NCBI RefSeq assembly: GCF_014905415.1
Contig: NZ_BNEO01000002.1
Span: 372,001-436,000, forward strand
Origin: Virgibacillus salexigens
Lineage (GTDB): Bacteria; Bacillota; Bacilli; Bacillales; Amphibacillaceae
DNA length: 64,000 nucleotides
Direction of reading: 5' to 3'
The notes below the pieces were generated by a model. It was not told the origin of the DNA and did no database searches. It saw nothing but the letters and a program-made list of their open reading frames with translations. A program made the translations under genes and the position numbers. This document shows positions 9,846-18,690 of this stretch, piece by piece (positions within the stretch are counted from its first letter, which is position 1; every line of letters begins with the position of its first letter).

Positions 9846-9857
9846 GAGGTAGTTGAT

Positions 9858-10871
9858 ATGGTAAGACAGATAGGCGTATTAACAGGAAAACAAAAAGCAG
9901 CAATACTTTTAATCTCCCTGGGTCCAGATGTTTCCGCACAAGTCTATAAGTATTTATCAGAGGAGGAAATTGAGAAATTAAGCCTAGAAATTTCCTCCGT
10001 AAAGAAAGTAGATAATGAATTAAAAGATGAAGTATTAGACCAATTTCATCAAATTGCTGTAGCACAGGATTACATATCGCAAGGCGGGATAGGTTATGCC
10101 AAGACGGTTTTAGAAAAAGCTTTTGGTAAACAGGAAGCTTCTAATATTATTAATCGGCTAACATCTTCCTTGCAAGTGCGTCCATTTGATTTTGCTAGAA
10201 AGGCGGATCCTCACCAGGTTTTAAATTTTATTCAAGGTGAGCATCCACAAACCATTGCATTAGTACTTTCTTATTTAGATGCTGAGCAATCCGGGCAAAT
10301 ATTATCTTCATTGCCACAGGAAATGCAAGCGGATATCGCGAAGCGAATTGCTACGATGAGCTCTGCATCACCGGAGATTATTTCTCAAGTTGAAGAAGTC
10401 TTAGAAAAGAACTTATCTACCTCCCTGACGGAAGATTATACACAAACTGGTGGTATCCAAGCCGTTGTTGAAGTATTGAATGGTGTAGATAGGAGTACGG
10501 AAAGAACCATTTTGGATGCATTAGAAATTCAAGATCCGGAGTTAGCTGAGGAAATCAAGAAACGAATGTTCGTGTTTGAAGATATTGTTATATTGGATAA
10601 CCGAGCCATTCAGCGGGTTATCCGTGAGGTGGAAAATGAAGACTTACGGTTATCATTAAAGGTTGCAAGTGATGAAGTAAAGGATATTGTATTTAAAAAT
10701 ATGTCTCAACGAATGGCGGAAACATTTAAAGAGGAAATGGAATATATGGGGCCAGTACGTCTTCGTGATGTAGAGGAGGCACAAACAAGGATTGTTGGGA
10801 TTATCCGAAGGTTGGAGGATGTTGGCGAAATTGTAATTGCTAGAGGTGGAGGTGACGATATTATTGTCTGA
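9858..10871 (+). CDS. fliG: Flagellar motor switch protein FliG
   Basis: Rotor protein that couples stator activity to rotation and binds FliF at its N-terminus. 337 aa, with middle-domain EHPQ motif (QGEHPQTIALVLSYL) and the C-terminal torque helix region (FEDIVILDNRAIQRVIREV) with its charged residues. Its last codons overlap the start of fliH by 8 nt. Confidence 0.97.
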   Translation: MVRQIGVLTGKQKAAILLISLGPDVSAQVYKYLSEEEIEKLSLEISSVKKVDNELKDEVLDQFHQIAVAQDYISQGGIGYAKTVLEKAFGKQEASNIINRLTSSLQVRPFDFARKADPHQVLNFIQGEHPQTIALVLSYLDAEQSGQILSSLPQEMQADIAKRIATMSSASPEIISQVEEVLEKNLSTSLTEDYTQTGGIQAVVEVLNGVDRSTERTILDALEIQDPELAEEIKKRMFVFEDIVILDNRAIQRVIREVENEDLRLSLKVASDEVKDIVFKNMSQRMAETFKEEMEYMGPVRLRDVEEAQTRIVGIIRRLEDVGEIVIARGGGDDIIV

Positions 10872-11610
10872 CGATACGAACCAATCAACTAGGCAAATTA
10901 AAATCAAGCCGGTCCATTTACTAACAAATCAAACATCAACCACGGATGAATTAGCGAGAATGCAGACAGATGTTAACGAGGAAGTTCATAAAGCCCAAGC
11001 ACAATTAGAACACATAAAGGTAGAAAGTGAAGAGTTACTGAGGCAAGCTCGGGAACAAATTAATAAAGAAAAAGAATTGTGGCAGCATGAACGTCAGTCC
11101 TATATAGAAGAAGCGAAGAAACTAGGATATGAAGAAGGGTTCTCTACTGGTGAAAAGGAGAGTAGAAGCAAGTATCAAACTGATTTAGAGAAAGCAAATC
11201 AAATTATTACAGCAGCCAGAAGAGACTACCACTCGTTGATTGATGAAAATGAAGAAGCCATTTTAACACTTGCGATACATACAGCTGAAAAAATAATGAA
11301 GCAAATGATTAACCAACATCCCACATCATTCCTTCCTATTATTAAGTCAGCAATCAAAGAGCTAAAAGATCAATCCATTATTTCCATCTACCTTCATCCC
11401 AATCAATTTGAATTTGTACTTCAACATAAAGATGAATTGAAATCTATTCTTGAGAATGATGCAAAGCTATCCTTTTATGTGAATGAAGAATTGGATGAGT
11501 ATGGATGTAAAATAAAACATCCATTCGGACAAATGGATGCAGGTATTGATACACAACTGCAAGAGCTTCGACAAGTGCTATATGAAATTGTGGGTGAAAA
11601 GAATCAATGA
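10864..11610 (+). CDS. fliH: Flagellar export ATPase regulator FliH
   Basis: Peripheral-stalk-like partner of the FliI ATPase. The start is TTG 10864, within the end of fliG, because GGAGGTGA (10849-10856) lies 7 nt before it; upstream in-frame TTG/GTG codons overlap or precede that SD. The 248-aa product has a long N-terminal coiled coil (about 30-125), with GYEEGFSTGEKE as the usual GxxxG-like FliH region, and a C-terminal globular domain resembling the V/F-ATPase E/delta subunits. It overlaps fliI by 4 nt (ATGA). Confidence 0.9.
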   Translation: MSDDTNQSTRQIKIKPVHLLTNQTSTTDELARMQTDVNEEVHKAQAQLEHIKVESEELLRQAREQINKEKELWQHERQSYIEEAKKLGYEEGFSTGEKESRSKYQTDLEKANQIITAARRDYHSLIDENEEAILTLAIHTAEKIMKQMINQHPTSFLPIIKSAIKELKDQSIISIYLHPNQFEFVLQHKDELKSILENDAKLSFYVNEELDEYGCKIKHPFGQMDAGIDTQLQELRQVLYEIVGEKNQ

Positions 11611-12920
11611 ACGTGTCGACATATTTAGATGCTATTGATATGGCTGACCCATACAAGCGTTATGGGAAAGTTTTACGTGTGGTGGGAATTATGATCGAAT
11701 CCAAGGGACCAGCTGCTAATGTAGGAGAAGTTTGCTATATTCATCCAGCCAAAAACCGTAATTCCCCAATCATCTCAGAAGTTGTCGGTTTCAATAATGA
11801 AAAAATTCTATTAATGCCATACTCTGAAGTTTCAGAAATTGGACCGGGCTGTCTTGTAGAATCTACCAAAAAACCATTAACTGTAAAAATTGGCAGAGGT
11901 TTGATTGGAAAGGTAGTTGATTCTTTAGGAAATGCTTTAGATGAAACGCCGTTACCAAAAGGATTGACTCATTATTTGACTGAACAATCTCCGCCAAACC
12001 CAATGCTTCGGCCGCCTATTGAGAAGCCGATACAAGTAGGTGTAAAGGCAATTGATTCGTTATTAACGGTTGGAGAAGGCCAACGAATTGGGATCTTTGC
12101 TGGAAGCGGCGTTGGTAAGAGTACATTATTAGGGATGATAGCTCGTAATAGCAGCGCCGATATAAATGTCATTGCATTAATTGGGGAAAGAGGTAGGGAA
12201 GTAAGGGAATTTATTGAAAAAGACCTCGGAGAACAGGGATTACAAAAATCAATTGTCGTTGTTGCAACATCTGATCAACCAGCGTTAATGCGAATCAAAG
12301 GTGCCTATACTGCTACAGCAATCAGTGAGTACTTTCGTGATCAGGGATATCGGGTGAATTTAATGATGGACTCGGTAACAAGGGTTGCTATGGCACAACG
12401 AGAGGTAGGGCTGGCTACAGGGGAACCACCAACTACTAAAGGGTATACTCCTTCTGTATTTGCTACATTACCAAAGTTACTAGAACGTACGGGAACTAAT
12501 GAAAAAGGAACGATAACTGCCTTTTATACCGTATTAGTTGATGGCGATGATATGAATGAACCGATTGCTGATACAGTTAGAGGGATTCTTGATGGTCATT
12601 TTGTCATGGACCGTAAATTAGCAGAGCGTGGTCATTACCCGGCAATTAATATCTTAAAATCGATTAGTCGAGTAATGAATCAAGTTATTAATAGCACACA
12701 TAAACAAACAGCTAATGAAGTACGGTCTCTAATTGCAGCATATGAAGAAAATAGGGAACTGATTCAAATTGGTGCTTACAAACGAGGTACAGATAAGGAA
12801 ATAGATCGAGCCATTTCTTATTATCCAAAGATACAGTCGTTTCTCAACCAAGATATCTATGACAAAAGTTCGCTATCGGAGTCTATTGAACAAATGATGG
12901 ATGTACTAAACGGGAGGTAA
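11607..12920 (+). CDS. fliI: Flagellum-specific ATPase FliI
   Basis: ATPase of the flagellar type III export apparatus, related to the F1 beta subunit. 437 aa, with Walker A GIFAGSGVGKST near residue 167, Walker B region YRVNLMMDSVTRVAMAQRE, and ALIGERGREVREF. It starts inside the stop of fliH (ATGA), a sign of translational coupling, and is followed by fliJ after 6 nt. Confidence 0.97.
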   Translation: MNVSTYLDAIDMADPYKRYGKVLRVVGIMIESKGPAANVGEVCYIHPAKNRNSPIISEVVGFNNEKILLMPYSEVSEIGPGCLVESTKKPLTVKIGRGLIGKVVDSLGNALDETPLPKGLTHYLTEQSPPNPMLRPPIEKPIQVGVKAIDSLLTVGEGQRIGIFAGSGVGKSTLLGMIARNSSADINVIALIGERGREVREFIEKDLGEQGLQKSIVVVATSDQPALMRIKGAYTATAISEYFRDQGYRVNLMMDSVTRVAMAQREVGLATGEPPTTKGYTPSVFATLPKLLERTGTNEKGTITAFYTVLVDGDDMNEPIADTVRGILDGHFVMDRKLAERGHYPAINILKSISRVMNQVINSTHKQTANEVRSLIAAYEENRELIQIGAYKRGTDKEIDRAISYYPKIQSFLNQDIYDKSSLSESIEQMMDVLNGR

Positions 12921-12926
12921 ACATGA

Positions 12927-13373
12927 ATGGCAGAAACCGTTGTTCTAAATAAACTATTACATGTCCGAGAAAGGGAAAAAATCGCTGCTCAAAAAGTATA
13001 TCAGCAATCGATTGATTTCTTTGAAGCAATTGGAACACAACTATACGAGTTATTAAAAAAGAAAGAAGCAGCAGAGGCGTCTTATGAAGCATCACTTTCG
13101 GATATGACAACACTTGAAAAGTTAAGAGAACAGGTTAGATATATTGAAGAATTAAATCATCATATTGTCCGCTTGCAGGAAGAGGTTAATCAAGCAAGAA
13201 ATAATATGGAGTCAAAACAAGAGCAGTTAACGAATGCGCATATCGAGATGAAGAAGTTTGAGAAACTGATTGAAACGAGAGAAAAGAATGAAATAGAAAT
13301 ACAGCAAAGAAAAGAAAAAGCATCAATGGATGAATTATCGATTTATCAATTCTTAAATCATAAAAATAGGTGA
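12927..13373 (+). CDS. fliJ: Flagellar export chaperone/stalk protein FliJ
   Basis: Coiled-coil central-stalk protein of the export ATPase. 148 aa, almost entirely helical and charged, with the FliJ-like opening LNKLLHVREREKIAAQKVYQ and no membrane segment. A second ATG at 12923 is in another frame and short. SD GGGAGG overlaps the end of fliI. Confidence 0.9.
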   Translation: MAETVVLNKLLHVREREKIAAQKVYQQSIDFFEAIGTQLYELLKKKEAAEASYEASLSDMTTLEKLREQVRYIEELNHHIVRLQEEVNQARNNMESKQEQLTNAHIEMKKFEKLIETREKNEIEIQQRKEKASMDELSIYQFLNHKNR

Positions 13374-13378
13374 AGTGC

Positions 13379-13972
13379 ATGGTCAAAAAATACGATACGG
13401 ATAAGAAAAAAATGAATCCTGTTCTTTGGTTTTTATTTGCAATTGTCATTCCGATTACTGTCACAATTACACTTGTATTAATCATATTAAGTGTCGCTGG
13501 AATTGATGTAACAGGATGGATGAAGGAAAAAGCGAATGGGATTCCGGTTGTTTCGAATGTAATTGACACAGAAGATGAAGCAACGATACAGCATGAACAA
13601 GAACGCATCCAGAACCAATTAGACAAAAAAGATGCAGAAATGAAGCAACTTAAATCAGATCTTAATGATAAAGAAGCTGCGGTCGAACAATTAGAGCAAG
13701 AAATTCTTAAACTGGAAAATAGTCAGAAAGAAAATAAAGAATCAGAAACTGCTCAAGGTGAAGAAGAAATAAGTTCTGTTAAAACAATGGCTAATTCGTT
13801 TAAAGATATGGATAAAGAGCAAGCTGCATCAATTATTCAAAATTTAGATAATGAGATTGCCTTAGCCATATTAAAAGAAGTATCCAATGAAGTACGTGGA
13901 GAAATCCTTGAGGCAATGGATTCCAAGGCAGCTGCTGCATTAACGCAGCAATTTATTCAAAGTGAAAATTAA
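13379..13972 (+). CDS. ylxF: YlxF, MotE-like protein with MgtE N-terminal-type domain
   Basis: Conserved member of Bacillus fla/che operons. 197 aa: one membrane helix at about 14-40, a coiled coil (about 65-125), then a C-terminal helical domain resembling the MgtE N domain (DMDKEQAASIIQNLDNEIAL). This arrangement is that of MotE-type proteins, which act as chaperones or scaffolds for the stator in other bacteria; the role here is inferred. ATG 13379 follows AGGTGA, which overlaps the fliJ stop; GTG 13370 overlaps that SD. Confidence 0.85.
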   Translation: MVKKYDTDKKKMNPVLWFLFAIVIPITVTITLVLIILSVAGIDVTGWMKEKANGIPVVSNVIDTEDEATIQHEQERIQNQLDKKDAEMKQLKSDLNDKEAAVEQLEQEILKLENSQKENKESETAQGEEEISSVKTMANSFKDMDKEQAASIIQNLDNEIALAILKEVSNEVRGEILEAMDSKAAAALTQQFIQSEN

Positions 13973-14002
13973 CTTTTGATGAAGGTGAAAGGAGGTGAAG
14001 GC

Positions 14003-15238
14003 ATGAACAATGGGGCTACTCACATATTTCAGCAATTACAATCGTTACCGAAGTTGATGAATCCATCAAAAAACAGTCAATTATCGAATGAAGCGCGGCC
14101 ATTTCTGTTTCAACAAATTCTAGGTAAACATCATGCTTCTGATGATACGCTAACAAAACAAGCATTTGCTAAGGGCGAAGCACCGCAGCAAGTTATGGGT
14201 GAATTACCCTTAATGATAACTGCGAAACAATGGGAGGATATCCAATCAGAAAGTTCTAAACAGGTTAATAAGAATCTGACTTTGGAAATGGAAAGTGCTT
14301 CTGAACAAGTCGAATGGATGGGACATGTCAATGGGTCGTCTGAAAAATGGAAGCATATCCAATCAGATAATGTATTTATGCAATTATTTGCTGAGGTGAA
14401 GGAAATACTTGGGTCTTTAACAACGATACAAGAAACTTCCAAAGTTGCTCCAAAAGTACTTCAGCTTTTACAGAAATGGACAAATGAAGTAAATAAAAAT
14501 GGGGCCCACATTTCAAAAGACCAAATACCTTTGCTGTCTAAAACAAACTCCAAAGAAGCAGCTATTTGGCAAAATTTCGTCCAAGCTTTTGCAAAACGAA
14601 ACCAATTAGTCCAAAAACAGCAATATAATAGCGACGCAAAAGTGACGGTTCAAGATGTGGCAAAGTGGTTATCGAATACGTTAGAACAACAAGGAATGAA
14701 GGATACTGTTGGAGGATTAGCTTATTCATCAACGGTTCCTAGTGCGAAAATTGAACAACATGCAATTTATATCAATCCGACTCAACAGAGCTCAAACAGC
14801 ACGGGAAAACAATTCATGGAACAGTTTCAACATATTATTAAGTCCAGTCGGTTTATGGCTATGCCTAATGGTACGAATCAACTCAATATATCGATAAGAC
14901 CTCAGAACTTAGGGGAAATGATCATCCGTTTAACGCAAGTTGAGGGAGAAATGACGGTTCGAATACTTGTAAGTTCACAAGCAACGAAAGACATGCTTGA
15001 ATCAAATATGCAGCAATTGCGCCATATGTTTTCTCCACAGCAAGTTGTTGTCGAGAAACAGGACTTCCAGTCGCAACAACCATCACAACATATGCAAAAA
15101 CAGCCTGATACGAATTCAGAACAATATTCAGATCAAGACCAGCCAAAGGAAAACCTGGAACAGGAACAACAGGAACATCCATTTAATGATGATTTTGATA
15201 CCCAATTGAAGGAATTACTAATAAACGAACAAGCATAG
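14003..15238 (+). CDS. fliK: Flagellar hook-length control protein FliK
   Basis: Molecular ruler that sets hook length and switches export specificity through FlhB. 411 aa with a low-complexity Q/S/K-rich N-terminal two thirds and the conserved C-terminal Flg_hook domain (LNISIRPQNLGEMIIRLTQ, near 295-315). A Q/E/N-rich tail (about 355-395) follows. ATG 14003 has a strong GGAGGTG SD; upstream in-frame starts lie before this SD. Confidence 0.92.
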   Translation: MNNGATHIFQQLQSLPKLMNPSKNSQLSNEARPFLFQQILGKHHASDDTLTKQAFAKGEAPQQVMGELPLMITAKQWEDIQSESSKQVNKNLTLEMESASEQVEWMGHVNGSSEKWKHIQSDNVFMQLFAEVKEILGSLTTIQETSKVAPKVLQLLQKWTNEVNKNGAHISKDQIPLLSKTNSKEAAIWQNFVQAFAKRNQLVQKQQYNSDAKVTVQDVAKWLSNTLEQQGMKDTVGGLAYSSTVPSAKIEQHAIYINPTQQSSNSTGKQFMEQFQHIIKSSRFMAMPNGTNQLNISIRPQNLGEMIIRLTQVEGEMTVRILVSSQATKDMLESNMQQLRHMFSPQQVVVEKQDFQSQQPSQHMQKQPDTNSEQYSDQDQPKENLEQEQQEHPFNDDFDTQLKELLINEQA

Positions 15239-15250
15239 GAGGTGTAAGAA

Positions 15251-15727
15251 ATGGCGAAAATTGATCCTTCATTATATTTAAACAACCAAGCAACTAGAAC
15301 TCCTAGTCCCGATCTTGGGAAGGATGAGTTTCTTAAGATATTAATGACTCAATTACAAAACCAGGATCCAACCAATCCAATGGACGATCGTGAGTTTATT
15401 TCTCAAATGGCACAGTTTTCTTCGTTGGAACAGATGATGAATATGACGAATTCTATTGACACGCTCGTTCAAAGTCAGCTTGTCTCTCCAGTAATAAAGT
15501 ACAGCCACATGATTGGTAAACAAATATCTTATCAAGCTTATGATGAGGAAACAGGAGAAAAACTTGATATTGAAACAGGTAAGGTAGTGGCTGTGAGTCA
15601 GCAAGATGGATGGGCGATATTAGAACTTGATAATGGAGAAAAAATCTATGCCGATGCTGCACTTGAAGTAAGAGATCCAACCGACTCTGAAAGCAATAAT
15701 AATCAAGGTGATGAAGCAAATGAGTAA
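15251..15727 (+). CDS. flgD: Flagellar hook capping protein FlgD
   Basis: Scaffold cap needed for hook polymerisation. 158 aa, with the N-terminal FlgD signature LGKDEFLKILMTQLQNQDP followed by NPMDDREFISQMAQFSSLEQM, and a short C-terminal beta domain. It is shorter than enteric FlgD, as is usual in Bacillus. It overlaps the next gene by 8 nt. Confidence 0.96.
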   Translation: MAKIDPSLYLNNQATRTPSPDLGKDEFLKILMTQLQNQDPTNPMDDREFISQMAQFSSLEQMMNMTNSIDTLVQSQLVSPVIKYSHMIGKQISYQAYDEETGEKLDIETGKVVAVSQQDGWAILELDNGEKIYADAALEVRDPTDSESNNNQGDEANE

Positions 15728-16106
15728 TGTGGATCATCGGATTCACCAAATTTCAAAACATGCAATGCAACCTCTTTATAAAACAGATAAACGAACGGAG
15801 GGGGCAAGCTTTAAGGATATTCTTGCTTCACAGCAGCAAGAAATCAAAGGGCTGACTATTAGTAAGCATGCAACAGATCGATTACAGGAAAGAAATATTC
15901 AAATAACCGAAAAACAGTGGAGAATGATCGAAAACAAGGTAGCTGAAGCGAAGGAAAAAGGGATTACTGATTCTCTTGTTGTGCTGGAACAAGCATCTCT
16001 GCTAATTAGTACAAAGAATAATACAGTAGTCACCGCGATGGATCGAAATGATGCAATGAATAGAATCTTTACCAATATAAATGGAACAATCTTAATTGAA
16101 GAATAG
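15720..16106 (+). CDS. Flagellar operon protein (TIGR02530-like)
   Basis: 128 aa. The segment LTISKHATDRLQERNIQI and the rest of the domain (about 45-128) match what I know of the 'flagellar operon protein' family TIGR02530, found between flgD and flgE in several Firmicutes. Its function is undefined. There is no membrane segment. I do not recall it in the B. subtilis operon. ATG 15720 is preferred, with AAGGTG (15705-15710) 9 nt upstream; ATG 15711 and GTG 15708 are closer to or within the SD. It overlaps flgD by 8 nt, so it is probably co-translated with it. Confidence 0.75.
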   Translation: MSNVDHRIHQISKHAMQPLYKTDKRTEGASFKDILASQQQEIKGLTISKHATDRLQERNIQITEKQWRMIENKVAEAKEKGITDSLVVLEQASLLISTKNNTVVTAMDRNDAMNRIFTNINGTILIEE

Positions 16107-16136
16107 GCTGGACCCTATTGGGAAGCCAATTAGCTG

Positions 16137-16165
16137 TTGACTGATGGATACAGTGTAGTTAAAAA
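16137..16165 (+). promoter_or_regulatory. Candidate internal promoter before flgE
   Basis: TTGACT (16137-16142), a 17-nt spacer and TAAAAA (16160-16165) lie in the 81-nt gap before flgE. The -35 is strong and the -10 is 4/6. A small GGCT/AGCC stem (16106-16127) lies just upstream. It could boost flgE and later genes; this is inferred only. Confidence 0.35.
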
Positions 16166-16187
16166 ATAACGAAAAGGGGTTACGAAG

Positions 16188-16979
16188 ATGTTACGTTCAA
16201 TGTATTCAGGTATTTCAGGTATGAAAGGATTTCAAACGAAGTTAGATGTGATTGGTAATAACATTGCCAATGTTAATACTTCCGGGTTTAAAAAAGGTAG
16301 AGTAACGTTTCAAGACATGATGAGTCAAACTACCGCAGGTGCTCAAGGACCGACAGCTGGTAGAGGAGGAGTAAATCCTTCACAAGTTGGTTTAGGCTCT
16401 CAGCTAGGGTCCATTGACAACATACACACACAAGGCTTCCGTCAAACAACAAATAACCCACTCGATCTAGCGTTAGAAGGTGATGGCATGTTCGTATTAG
16501 AGGGAAATGGAACGACTTATTATACACGTGCTGGAAATTTCTACTTAGATGATAATGGAGCTATTGTGAATGCAGATGGTTACTACCTTCAAGATATGAA
16601 CAATGAAGCGATAACTATTCCAGAAGATGCGAAGAGTTTCAGTATCCAATCTGATGGTACCGTTAGTTATATTAATGCAGATGGGGAAAGTCAAGAAGCT
16701 GGTCAAATTGCTTTAGCAAATTTTTCGAACCCAGCCGGTCTTGAAAAAGCAGGAAGCAACCTTTTCTTAACGAGTGAAAATGCCGGCTATAATGGCATAA
16801 CGACACCTGAAACAGAGGGTACTGCTTCGATCGTTAGTGGAGCTCTAGAAATGTCAAATGTTGACTTATCCGAAGAATTCACGGAAATGATTACTGCCCA
16901 ACGTGGTTTTCAAGCAAATACGAGAATTATTACAACTTCTGATGAAATCCTTCAAGAATTAGTAAATCTAAAACGTTAG
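16188..16979 (+). CDS. flgE: Flagellar hook protein FlgE (FlgG-like short form)
   Basis: Hook subunit. 263 aa, matching the short B. subtilis FlgE (264 aa, once called FlgG). The N-terminus MLRSMYSGISGMKGFQTKLD and DVIGNNIANVNTSGFKKGR are classical, and the C-terminal helix (SEEFTEMITAQRGFQANTRI) packs against them. The middle is a compact hook domain without the large D2/D3 insert of enteric hooks. A FlgG-type distal rod assignment is possible by sequence alone, but position after flgD and before flbD favours hook. Confidence 0.92.
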   Translation: MLRSMYSGISGMKGFQTKLDVIGNNIANVNTSGFKKGRVTFQDMMSQTTAGAQGPTAGRGGVNPSQVGLGSQLGSIDNIHTQGFRQTTNNPLDLALEGDGMFVLEGNGTTYYTRAGNFYLDDNGAIVNADGYYLQDMNNEAITIPEDAKSFSIQSDGTVSYINADGESQEAGQIALANFSNPAGLEKAGSNLFLTSENAGYNGITTPETEGTASIVSGALEMSNVDLSEEFTEMITAQRGFQANTRIITTSDEILQELVNLKR

Positions 16980-16980
16980 T

Positions 16981-17022
16981 AAGGGGGGAGGGGGTGTTTT
17001 AAAAGACACTCCCGCCTATAAG
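16981..17022 (+). promoter_or_regulatory. Unusual flbD ribosome binding site with intervening hairpin
   Basis: No SD lies next to the flbD ATG (17023). The purine run AAGGGGGGA (16981-16989) is over 30 nt upstream. Between them lies an 8-bp hairpin, GGGGGTGT (16990-16997) with ACACTCCC (17006-17013), one G-U pair. If folded, the hairpin would bring the SD to an effective spacing of about 9-10 nt from the ATG. Confidence 0.5.
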
Positions 17023-17241
17023 ATGATTTCGTTAACACGTTTAAATGGAGAAGTTTTTACATTAAATGCAATTCTAATTGAACAAATTCAGGAATTTCCT
17101 GATACTACGATTACGTTAACAAATGGAAAGAAATTGGTTGTTAACAATAAACAAGATGAGGTACTCCAGTTAGTCAAGAATTACTATCAGCAAATCGGAC
17201 TCGTAGTTACACAGAAGGAGGTCAATGACCAAAGTGAGTAG
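17023..17241 (+). CDS. flbD: FlbD/SwrD family flagellar protein
   Basis: 72-aa protein (YlzI/SwrD in B. subtilis, reported to increase motor torque). It shows the family opening MISLTRLNGEVFTLNA and TLTNGKKLVVN. There is no membrane segment. It overlaps fliL by 17 nt. Its start lacks a normally spaced SD (see the hairpin at 16981-17022), so its translation may depend on folding or on coupling. Confidence 0.9.
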   Translation: MISLTRLNGEVFTLNAILIEQIQEFPDTTITLTNGKKLVVNNKQDEVLQLVKNYYQQIGLVVTQKEVNDQSE

Positions 17242-17653
17242 ATTGGTGAAAACGATGATGATTTCAGTAGCTATATTAGCTATTGGCGGAATCGCTGCGT
17301 TCATGATCTTTTGGAATATGGATCCGAATAACCACAAAGGGAGTGCAGCATCTATAAAAAAAATAGAAGATTATGCTTATGAGACTCCCGAAATTACAAC
17401 GGATCTTAATGATGACAGCTTTGTTCGCATTCAATTTCAAGTCATTACAGATAGCAAAGAAGCAAAGGAGGAGTTGGGTAACCGTGATTTTCAATTAAAA
17501 AATATACTGATCAAAGAACTAACTACAATGGAAGAGGAAGATTTCAAAACAGGTTTAACAAACTTAGAAGAAAAAGTAAAAACCAAAATTAATGAAGTAA
17601 TGACGTCAGGGAAGGTCACAGATGTTTATACAATTAATAAAATCTTGCAATAA
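17225..17653 (+). CDS. fliL: Flagellar basal body-associated protein FliL
   Basis: Inner-membrane protein that surrounds or supports stators. 142 aa with one N-terminal membrane helix (about 9-31) and an extracytoplasmic FliL domain (FVRIQFQVITDSKEAKEEL). SD AGAAGGAGG lies within flbD, and the ORFs overlap by 17 nt. Confidence 0.93.
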   Translation: MTKVSRLVKTMMISVAILAIGGIAAFMIFWNMDPNNHKGSAASIKKIEDYAYETPEITTDLNDDSFVRIQFQVITDSKEAKEELGNRDFQLKNILIKELTTMEEEDFKTGLTNLEEKVKTKINEVMTSGKVTDVYTINKILQ

Positions 17654-17691
17654 AATTACGTATTTGAACTCCATAATGGAGGTGAAATCAA

Positions 17692-18690
17692 TTGGCAGAT
17701 GAAGTTCTTTCTCAAAACGAGATTGATGCACTGTTATCCGCTCTTACATCAGGAGAAATGGACGCCGAAGAATTAAAGAAGGAAGATAAGGAAAGAAAAG
17801 TTCGAGTTTATGATTTCAAGCGTGCCTTACGGTTTTCTAAAGACCAAGTTCGAAGTATCTCGCGAATTCATGAGAATTATGCACGTTTACTGACCACTTT
17901 CTTATCTGCAAAATTAAGAACATATATTCATATTTCAGTTGCATCCGTTGATCAAATCCCTTATGAGGAATTCATTCGATCTATACCGAAAATGACGATT
18001 CTTAATACATATAGCGTTTATCCATTAGAAGGAAGACTAGTAATGGAAGTTAACCCTAATATAGCTTATGCCATGCTTGACCGCACACTTGGAGGAGCAG
18101 GAAGTGGTCTAAATAAAGTAGAGAACTTAACAGAAATTGAGACCATTTTAATGTCACAGCTGTTTGAAAAAGCAAGTGAAAAACTGAAAGAAGCCTGGGC
18201 ATCTATTGTAGAGATTGATCCGGTCCTTGAAGAATTTGAAGTAAATCCGCAGTTTTTACAAATGGTATCTCCAAATGAAACAGTGGTTGTAGTCTCATTA
18301 AATACAACGATTGGAGAAGCTACAGGGATGATTAACATATGTATTCCTCATATTGTCTTAGAACCAATTATCTCTAAACTTTCTGTACATTATTGGATGC
18401 AAACATCTAGTAAGGACAGAGATGAGGCTGCATACGAGAAATTAACAAAGAATGTTCAGCAAGCAGCCATAGAATTAAAAGCTGTACTTGGTGAAACCGA
18501 TATTTCGATAGAGGAATTTTTACAGCTAAATAAAGATGATGTGATTCGTTTAAATAATACGATAGAAAGTCCACTTACTTTAGCAGTAAACAACCAACCA
18601 AAATTCTTCGTACAACCAGGTACTTATAAAAATAGATTGTCTGTACAGATAATGGAAGAATTTAAAGAGGTGAACGAAGGTCATGAATGA
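17692..18690 (+). CDS. fliM: Flagellar motor switch protein FliM
   Basis: C-ring component that binds CheY-P through its N-terminus (LSQNEIDALLSAL, residues 4-16). 332 aa, with a CheC/FliX-like middle domain (about 40-230) and a C-terminal SpoA domain (about 250-325). The start is TTG 17692 after GGAGGTGA. It overlaps fliY by 8 nt. Confidence 0.96.
   Translation: MADEVLSQNEIDALLSALTSGEMDAEELKKEDKERKVRVYDFKRALRFSKDQVRSISRIHENYARLLTTFLSAKLRTYIHISVASVDQIPYEEFIRSIPKMTILNTYSVYPLEGRLVMEVNPNIAYAMLDRTLGGAGSGLNKVENLTEIETILMSQLFEKASEKLKEAWASIVEIDPVLEEFEVNPQFLQMVSPNETVVVVSLNTTIGEATGMINICIPHIVLEPIISKLSVHYWMQTSSKDRDEAAYEKLTKNVQQAAIELKAVLGETDISIEEFLQLNKDDVIRLNNTIESPLTLAVNNQPKFFVQPGTYKNRLSVQIMEEFKEVNEGHE

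Noticed and set aside
13186-13626. 146-aa reverse ORF over fliJ/ylxF
   Set aside because: Antisense shadow of the coiled-coil genes; no SD or recognisable domain.
14997-15209. +1-frame ORF within fliK
   Set aside because: N/R/S-rich product from a Q-rich coding region in another frame; no SD.
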